Part shown: piece after piece, positions 6,996 through 10,135 of the stretch
Layout of the letters: each line of letters begins with the position of its first letter
Numbering within the stretch: position 1 is the first letter of the stretch
Source: an uncultured Clostridia bacterium
GTDB taxonomy: Bacteria > Bacillota_A > Clostridia > Christensenellales > UBA1242
Length of the DNA: 10,135 nucleotides
Direction of reading: 5' to 3'
Assembly (NCBI GenBank): GCA_947629895.1
Contig: CANRFP010000046.1
Span: 1-10,135, forward strand
Made by a program: the position numbers and the translations under genes
Notes under the pieces: generated by a model
The model's database searches: none
What the model was told of the DNA's origin: nothing
Seen by the model: only the letters and a program-made list of their open reading frames with translations

Positions 6996-7025
6996 ATGAT
7001 AACATCTTTTGGCCCAACAATTCAA
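6996..7025 (-). promoter_or_regulatory. Possible leaderless promoter of rsmD
   Basis: On the minus strand TTGAAT (7020-7025) lies 18 bp from TATCAT (6996-7001), which is preceded by TGT as an extended -10. Six bases then lead to the ATG (6987-6989), so transcription would start at or next to the start codon. rsmD may also be read from alr. Confidence 0.45.
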
Positions 7026-7031
7026 GAGATT

Positions 7032-8039
7032 TTAATTCTTTTTCACCAAAATTGTTTTTCCGCGCATATTGTTGAAGCCTGTCAAAATTTCATAGGGGAT
7101 TGTTTTGAGAATTTTGGCATGAGTTTCAGCGTTGTCCATAACGCAAACCTCATCGCCAACAGCAACTTTTTCGTCTGCCTCAACAAAGAAACAATCCATG
7201 CAAATGTTGCCCACAATTTTATATTTTCGGCCGTTTATGGAAACTGTTGTTTTGCCGCTTAAATTGCGTCTTAAACCGTCCGCATAGCCCATTCCAACAA
7301 CGGCAAAAAGCCCATCTTTTGAAACCCTAAAATTTTTGCCATAGCCAATATATTCGCCTTTGTGGGCATAAAAAACCTTCAAAACAGTGGAATTTATTTT
7401 CATAACCGGCAAAAGAGAGGGCGCACCATAGCCATAAAGCCCAAGCCCAAGCCGCAAGATGTCATAATTTAAGTTGTGGCCATAAATCTCGCTTCCGCCA
7501 AACGAAACAAGCGGCGATTGAGTTATTTCTTTTTTGAGTTCCTCAAATTTTTTATAACAACTCCTCACTTGATGCTTTGTGGCAGTTCTTGGAAAATGGG
7601 TGTAGATGCTTTTGAGTTTGATGTCTTTTTCAAGCAAATAGCCATTCAGCATTTTTAAGGATAAGGGGCTTGAATTTCCAAATCTATTCATTCCGCAGTT
7701 AATTTTCAGATGCATTCCGTCAAGAAGTCCACTTTTAACGCACGCGCGGGCATCGTCTTCATTTTCAATCATCACTTCCAGCCCATATTTTTTGCACGCC
7801 TTAAAGTCAAACACTTTACTGCACACAATCACGCTCTTGTCGCAAATTTTTCGAATTTCTTTGCCTTCCTCAATGTTCACCACTCCAAAAGCGCACACGT
7901 GAGGGGCAATATGTGTCGCAATTTCTTTAATTCCATGCCCATAGGCGTTTGCTTTTAACATGGCGCAAATCTTTTTTTCTTTGAAGTGGCTAAGGTTGTG
8001 CAAAAGGGCGTCTAGGTCCAAAACTTTGAAATTATTCAT
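7032..8039 (-). CDS. alr: Alanine racemase
   Basis: This PLP-dependent enzyme interconverts L- and D-alanine to supply D-Ala for peptidoglycan. The N-terminal TIM-barrel has the PLP lysine K29 in LKANAYGHG. It also has the CGMNRFG segment (R119), the THF segment at 147-149 and R196 in RLGLGLYGYG, which should contact the PLP ring nitrogen. The C-terminal beta domain brings the second catalytic base, Y252 in GYADG, and the ICMD motif (279-282). At 335 residues it is shorter than the usual 370-390, but all key residues are present. The ATG at 8039 lacks a Shine-Dalgarno; an in-frame stop just upstream rules out an earlier start. A TATAAC hexamer ends five bases before the ATG. It is probably the first gene of an alr-rsmD unit, divergent from the small regulator at 8190. 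Confidence 0.95.
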   Translation of the reverse strand: MNNFKVLDLDALLHNLSHFKEKKICAMLKANAYGHGIKEIATHIAPHVCAFGVVNIEEGKEIRKICDKSVIVCSKVFDFKACKKYGLEVMIENEDDARACVKSGLLDGMHLKINCGMNRFGNSSPLSLKMLNGYLLEKDIKLKSIYTHFPRTATKHQVRSCYKKFEELKKEITQSPLVSFGGSEIYGHNLNYDILRLGLGLYGYGAPSLLPVMKINSTVLKVFYAHKGEYIGYGKNFRVSKDGLFAVVGMGYADGLRRNLSGKTTVSINGRKYKIVGNICMDCFFVEADEKVAVGDEVCVMDNAETHAKILKTIPYEILTGFNNMRGKTILVKKN

Positions 8040-8044
8040 AGTAA

Positions 8045-8050
8045 GTTATA
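8045..8050 (-). promoter_or_regulatory. Possible -10 box of alr (leaderless)
   Basis: TATAAC on the minus strand is five of six bases of the consensus and ends five bases before the ATG at 8037-8039. No good -35 stands 16-18 bp upstream; TTAACA is present at 20 bp. The start would fall at the initiation codon, which fits the absence of a ribosome binding site. Confidence 0.35.
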
Positions 8051-8100
8051 CATAAAATTTTTGTTTTTTGTGTTAATTCCTCTTACAACCCCGTTTTTTG

Positions 8101-8127
8101 TGTCGAATTTTGTAAAAATATGTCGAA
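8101..8127 (+). promoter_or_regulatory. Two TGTCGAA heptamers (Spo0A-box-like)
   Basis: TGTCGAA occurs at 8101-8107 and again at 8121-8127, in the same orientation and 20 bp (about two helical turns) apart. The heptamer is the consensus Spo0A binding box of Bacillota. It lies between the divergent alr and ribbon-helix-helix genes and could act on either. Binding is inferred; no Spo0A gene is in the window. Confidence 0.45.
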
Positions 8128-8167
8128 ATTGTGACGGCACTTTGGAAAAATCTTGTGTGAATTTTTG

Positions 8168-8173
8168 TAAAAT
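8168..8173 (+). promoter_or_regulatory. Likely -10 box of the ribbon-helix-helix gene
   Basis: TAAAAT at 8168-8173 would give a start near 8180, just before the GGAGG of the gene at 8190. No -35 match is found at 16-18 bp, the bases there being GAAAAA, which fits a promoter that needs an activator. Confidence 0.4.
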
Positions 8174-8189
8174 CTAGTAAGGAGGCAAT

Positions 8190-8372
8190 ATGAACAAAGT
8201 TCCTAAGTTTACACTAAGAATTTCACCAAATTTGCACAAAAAAATCCAATATATGGCATCCTTCAATGGAAGAAGTAAAAATCGAGAAATTGAAGTTGCA
8301 ATAAACCGCTATATTCGTGATTTTGAAAATCTGCACGGGACTATTGAAACAGAATTTGATATAGACGAATAA
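8190..8372 (+). CDS. Arc-type ribbon-helix-helix DNA-binding protein
   Basis: This 60-residue protein has the layout of an Arc/MetJ-type transcription regulator. A short beta strand (KFTLRIS, residues 6-12) would insert into the major groove of a dimer. Helix A (about 13-25) follows, then the turn NGRSKN (26-31), helix B (about 32-47, with EIEVAINRYI) and an acidic tail ending FDIDE. The start ATG at 8190 has AAGGAGG four bases upstream. It may bind its own promoter, as many Arc-type repressors do, or act on the divergent alr; both are inference. No toxin gene follows it, since the next gene is tRNA-Lys, so it is not an obvious antitoxin. There is no clear terminator after the TAA. Confidence 0.85.
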   Translation: MNKVPKFTLRISPNLHKKIQYMASFNGRSKNREIEVAINRYIRDFENLHGTIETEFDIDE

Positions 8373-8389
8373 TTTTTTTGTTATTTTGA

Positions 8390-8418
8390 TTGACAAATAA
8401 AAAAGTGTATTGTATAAT
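8390..8418 (+). promoter_or_regulatory. Perfect consensus promoter of tRNA-Lys
   Basis: TTGACA (8390-8395), a 17-bp spacer and TATAAT (8413-8418) match consensus fully. The start near 8425 gives a precursor 5' leader of about 39 bases before the tRNA. Confidence 0.92.
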
Positions 8419-8463
8419 ACATTAGTCTTTTGTCGCGGCAAAAAAACAAAACTTAATTTTTAT

Positions 8464-8539
8464 GGATTGCTAGCTCAGTTGGTAGAGCATCTGACTCTTA
8501 ATCAGGGGGTCCAGGGTTCGAGCCCCTGGCAATCCACCA
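8464..8539 (+). tRNA. tRNA-Lys (anticodon CTT)
   Basis: A complete 76-base cloverleaf with encoded CCA. The acceptor GGATTGC pairs with GCAATCC. The D arm is GCTC...GAGC, and the anticodon stem TCTGA/TCAGG encloses the loop CTCTTAA, giving anticodon CTT. The T arm CAGGG-TTCGAGC-CCCTG and discriminator A follow. It decodes AAG. It is a single-gene unit with its own promoter and terminator. Confidence 0.97.
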
Positions 8540-8541
8540 AA

Positions 8542-8574
8542 AAAACTCCTCTGTTTTAAGGAGTTTTATTATTT
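8542..8574 (+). terminator. Intrinsic terminator of tRNA-Lys
   Basis: A 9-bp stem pairs AAAACTCCT (8542-8550) with AGGAGTTTT (8559-8567) around an 8-base loop and is followed by ATTATTTT. It begins three bases after the CCA end of the tRNA. Confidence 0.88.
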
Positions 8575-8599
8575 TGTAAACTTGTTTGGAGGAGGGTTT

Positions 8600-9085
8600 A
8601 TGAAGGAATATGAATGGTCGTTTAAGGTGAAGTCTATTTCGCCATTTTTGGAATATTGCAGGAAAAATGGATACAAGGAGTTTGAGCCGGTTAGCCAAAA
8701 TCGCATTGTTTATCACAATCAAAACAACAGCCACATTATTGCGCGTTTAACCACCGACAAAGTTGGAACGCAAGAAAAAACGGTTTTTGATTTTAAAAAT
8801 GTATCTAACAAAAACGAAAATTTGAAAATTTCAGACGAAACAGTTCCTTTGAAAGTTACAAAATCGAATTTGAAAGCCATACAATCAATTTTGGATGTCT
8901 TGGGCTTTTATGTTGCTGCGGACAATTATCGAACGAGACATGTTTTTGAAAAAGGCGATGTGAAGTTTGAAATTGATGACTACTCCAAGCCAAAAATGTG
9001 TGTTCTTGCCCTTGAAGGCGAAAAAAGTGCTGTTGAGAAGGCAAAAAAAGACATATTGTCAAAACTTGGCAACTTTTTGAAGTGA
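8600..9085 (+). CDS. CYTH-like domain protein (class IV adenylate cyclase / triphosphatase type)
   Basis: This 161-residue soluble protein is laid out like the CYTH superfamily, which binds triphosphate substrates in a beta tunnel lined by acidic and basic residues. The N-terminus has E3 and E5 with K9, a relaxed form of the ExExK motif. R50, K54 and K66 lie on predicted strands. The C-terminal half reads RTRHVFEKGDVKFEIDDY (111-128), then LALEGE (136-141) and a final helix ending in LG, matching the CYTH pattern of RxxY/F, an acidic strand and an EIE-like strand. Whether it makes cAMP or cleaves triphosphates cannot be said. The ATG at 8600 is preceded by GGAGGAGGG (8588-8596); an in-frame TTG at 8582 lies before this site and is rejected. 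It converges on ung, with 14 bases between the stops. Confidence 0.75.
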   Translation: MKEYEWSFKVKSISPFLEYCRKNGYKEFEPVSQNRIVYHNQNNSHIIARLTTDKVGTQEKTVFDFKNVSNKNENLKISDETVPLKVTKSNLKAIQSILDVLGFYVAADNYRTRHVFEKGDVKFEIDDYSKPKMCVLALEGEKSAVEKAKKDILSKLGNFLK

Positions 9086-9099
9086 GACAATGAAAAATA

Positions 9100-9759
9100 T
9101 TAATGCCAATCGATTGGCGTTTGATTGTGGGCGGCGAGGAAAGCGTTTGCTTTTGAAAAGTGCTTGCAGCCAAAAAATCCGCGATAGGCAGATAGTGGGC
9201 TTGGATGAGGCGCTTTTAAAACCAAATGTTGCTTTGAAATTAAACCTTCAAAACTTTGCGCGTTTGAGCCCCAAAGCAAAAAAACCATAGGTTTTTCTCT
9301 GGCAGAGAGAAGTTCAATTATTTTTGTCGTGAAATTTTCCCAGCCTTGTCCGCGATGTGAGTTCGCTTGTGCACGGCGCACGGTGAGAGAGGTGTTTAAA
9401 AGCAAAACGCCTTGTTTTGCCCAGCGTGTTAAGTCTCCGCTGCTGTTGCATTTGATGTTTAGGTCGCTTTCAATTTCTTTGTATATATTCACAAGAGAGG
9501 GTGGCAGTTCTGTGCCGTCTTGCACCGAAAAAGCAAGCCCGTGTGCCTGATGTGGCTCGTGATAGGGGTCTTGCCCAATAATCACAACTTTCACATCTTC
9601 AAATTTCACCAAGTTTAGTGCGGCAAAAATGTTCTCCATTGGCGGATATATGTCGCGGGAGGAGTATTCTTTTTCCAAAAATTCTTGAAGGTTTTTGAAA
9701 TAGGGCTTATCAAATTCGTCTTTCAAAAGGGTTGCCCAATTTTTTGTTATTCTTATCAT
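9100..9759 (-). CDS. ung: Uracil-DNA glycosylase, family 1
   Basis: This 219-residue enzyme removes uracil from DNA as the first step of base excision repair. The water-activating motif GQDPYH is at 62-67 (D64), and the DNA-intercalating and catalytic loop HPSPLSAYRGF at 185-195 carries H185. The uracil-binding region includes LLLNTSLTV (119-127). The length is normal. The N-terminus aligns with the usual family opening (W8, then L..EF.KPYF..L), which supports the ATG at 9759. No Shine-Dalgarno precedes it; instead a good promoter has its -10 six bases before the ATG, so the mRNA is probably leaderless. It lies downstream of rpsT on the same strand but beyond that gene's terminator. A 14-bp palindrome (9105-9118) in the last codons may help end transcription. 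Confidence 0.96.
   Translation of the reverse strand: MIRITKNWATLLKDEFDKPYFKNLQEFLEKEYSSRDIYPPMENIFAALNLVKFEDVKVVIIGQDPYHEPHQAHGLAFSVQDGTELPPSLVNIYKEIESDLNIKCNSSGDLTRWAKQGVLLLNTSLTVRRAQANSHRGQGWENFTTKIIELLSAREKPMVFLLWGSNAQSFEGLISKQHLVLKAPHPSPLSAYRGFFGCKHFSKANAFLAAHNQTPIDWH
9105..9118. repeat. 14-bp perfect palindrome at the ung 3' end
   Basis: GCCAATCGATTGGC at 9105-9118 is fully symmetrical and sits in the last sense codons of ung. On the minus strand an AT-rich stretch with a five-T run follows, so it may work as a weak terminator between ung and the convergent CYTH-like gene. No stronger terminator is seen there. Confidence 0.4.
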
Positions 9760-9765
9760 ATGAAC

Positions 9766-9793
9766 ATTTTAACACACATTCTCTTTTTGTCAA
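9766..9793 (-). promoter_or_regulatory. Promoter of ung, placed for a leaderless transcript
   Basis: On the minus strand a perfect TTGACA (9788-9793) lies 16 bp from TAAAAT (9766-9771), which is preceded by TGT as an extended -10. Only six bases (9760-9765) separate the -10 from the ATG (9757-9759), so the start site falls at the initiation codon. Confidence 0.75.
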
Positions 9794-9802
9794 AATGTTT
9801 TG

Positions 9803-9834
9803 AAAATAAAAAAGCACACGGTTGCCCGCGTGCT
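9803..9834 (-). terminator. Intrinsic terminator of rpsT
   Basis: On the minus strand AGCACGCGG (9826-9834) pairs with CCGTGTGCT (9813-9821) around a GCAA tetraloop, with one G-U pair. A T-rich tail (TTTTTATTTTC) follows. It starts 14 bases after the rpsT stop. Confidence 0.95.
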
Positions 9835-9848
9835 GCTGTTTTTAACTT

Positions 9849-10118
9849 TTATTTTGCTTTCTTTGCTTCATCTAACAATTTTGCAAAGTGTGCTTTCTTT
9901 CGATTTGCAGAGTTTTGGTGAATGATGTTTTCTCTTGCTGCGCTATCAAGCCTTGCTGCAAGAAGTTTGTAAGCCTCTTCTGCTTTTGTGACATCTTCTG
10001 CAAGGGCAGCCTTGAAGTTTTTAACATAGGTTTTAATTTCAGACTTCACAGAATTGTTTTTAACTCTTCTTTCCCTCTCAATCAACACTCTTTTCTTCGC
10101 TGATTTAATGTTTGCCAT
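9849..10118 (-). CDS. rpsT: 30S ribosomal protein S20
   Basis: This 89-residue, lysine- and alanine-rich helical protein binds 16S rRNA early in assembly of the small subunit. It opens with MANIKSAKKRVL and carries the family segment HQNSANRKKAHFAKLL (67-82); the length is typical. The ATG at 10118 has AAGGAG (10125-10130) six bases upstream. Its promoter lies beyond the right edge of the window. The terminator at 9803-9834 isolates it from ung. Confidence 0.97.
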   Translation of the reverse strand: MANIKSAKKRVLIERERRVKNNSVKSEIKTYVKNFKAALAEDVTKAEEAYKLLAARLDSAARENIIHQNSANRKKAHFAKLLDEAKKAK

Positions 10119-10135
10119 GTCTTTCTCCTTGATTT

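Noticed and set aside
6990..7025. TTG start at 7025 for rsmD
   Set aside because: The 12 added residues do not match the family opening, and no ribosome binding site precedes the TTG; the ATG at 6989 begins the conserved MRI.AGKFKG.
8040..8058. Five-codon upstream ORF whose stop overlaps the alr start
   Set aside because: No ribosome binding site stands at a workable distance, and the same bases look more like a -10 box.
8223..8441. Minus-strand ORF opposite the ribbon-helix-helix gene
   Set aside because: It is antisense to a well-supported gene, has no start signals and crosses the tRNA-Lys promoter.
8582..8599. In-frame TTG start giving six extra residues to the CYTH-like protein
   Set aside because: The ribosome binding site GGAGGAGGG (8588-8596) lies after this TTG and fits the ATG at 8600.
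9090..9290. Plus-strand ORF starting just after the CYTH-like gene
   Set aside because: It is antisense to the conserved C-terminus of ung and has no ribosome binding site.
1..10135. CRISPR array, insertion sequence, integrase or attachment site near the tRNAs
   Set aside because: No regularly spaced repeats, transposase or integrase reading frames, or direct repeats of tRNA 3' ends were seen in the window.

Overview
The window looks like a chromosomal segment of a low-GC Gram-positive bacterium (Bacillota, most likely of the Clostridia type). The evidence is a DnaD-type primosome protein next to a DnaI-type helicase loader, strong AGGAGG ribosome binding sites, AT-rich spacers, sigma-A-like TTGACA/TATAAT promoters and CCA-encoded tRNAs. 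The genus cannot be named from this. There is no phage, transposon, CRISPR array or clear island; almost everything is compact housekeeping DNA, and no gap between genes exceeds 300 bases.

Layout from left to right. A minus-strand tRNA-Trp(CCA) with its promoter (2-118) diverges from a plus-strand metallo-beta-lactamase-fold hydrolase (188-805). An AT-rich gap (806-979) holds a bidirectional terminator. A minus-strand primosome operon follows: a DnaD-domain protein (1875-3317) and then a DnaI/DnaC-type helicase loader (980-1873), one base apart. Divergent from it is an M1-family metallopeptidase lipoprotein (3427-4881), whose stop codon lies inside the -35 box of a perfect consensus promoter. 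That promoter drives a 45-codon small ORF (4927-5064), closed by a strong terminator shared with the convergent glycosyltransferase (5109-6305, minus). Next come rsmD (6450-6989) and alr (7032-8039), both minus. A 150-base divergent region separates alr from a plus-strand ribbon-helix-helix regulator (8190-8372) and carries two TGTCGAA heptamers 20 bp apart that match the Spo0A box. Then follow tRNA-Lys(CTT) with a perfect promoter and a terminator, a CYTH-like protein (8600-9085), convergent ung (9100-9759), and rpsT (9849-10118) with a textbook terminator.

The genes cover replication initiation (DnaD/DnaI), DNA repair (UDG), translation (S20, RsmD, two tRNAs), envelope precursors (alanine racemase, perhaps the glycosyltransferase) and surface proteolysis (M1 lipoprotein). 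I do not see a convincing new multi-gene system. The items most worth a second look are: the isolated 45-aa basic small protein; several genes without a Shine-Dalgarno but with a -10-like hexamer 5-6 bases before the ATG (best in ung, then rsmD), which suggests leaderless mRNAs; four tandem DnaD-like repeats in the primosome protein; and the paired Spo0A-box-like heptamers between alr and the small regulator.
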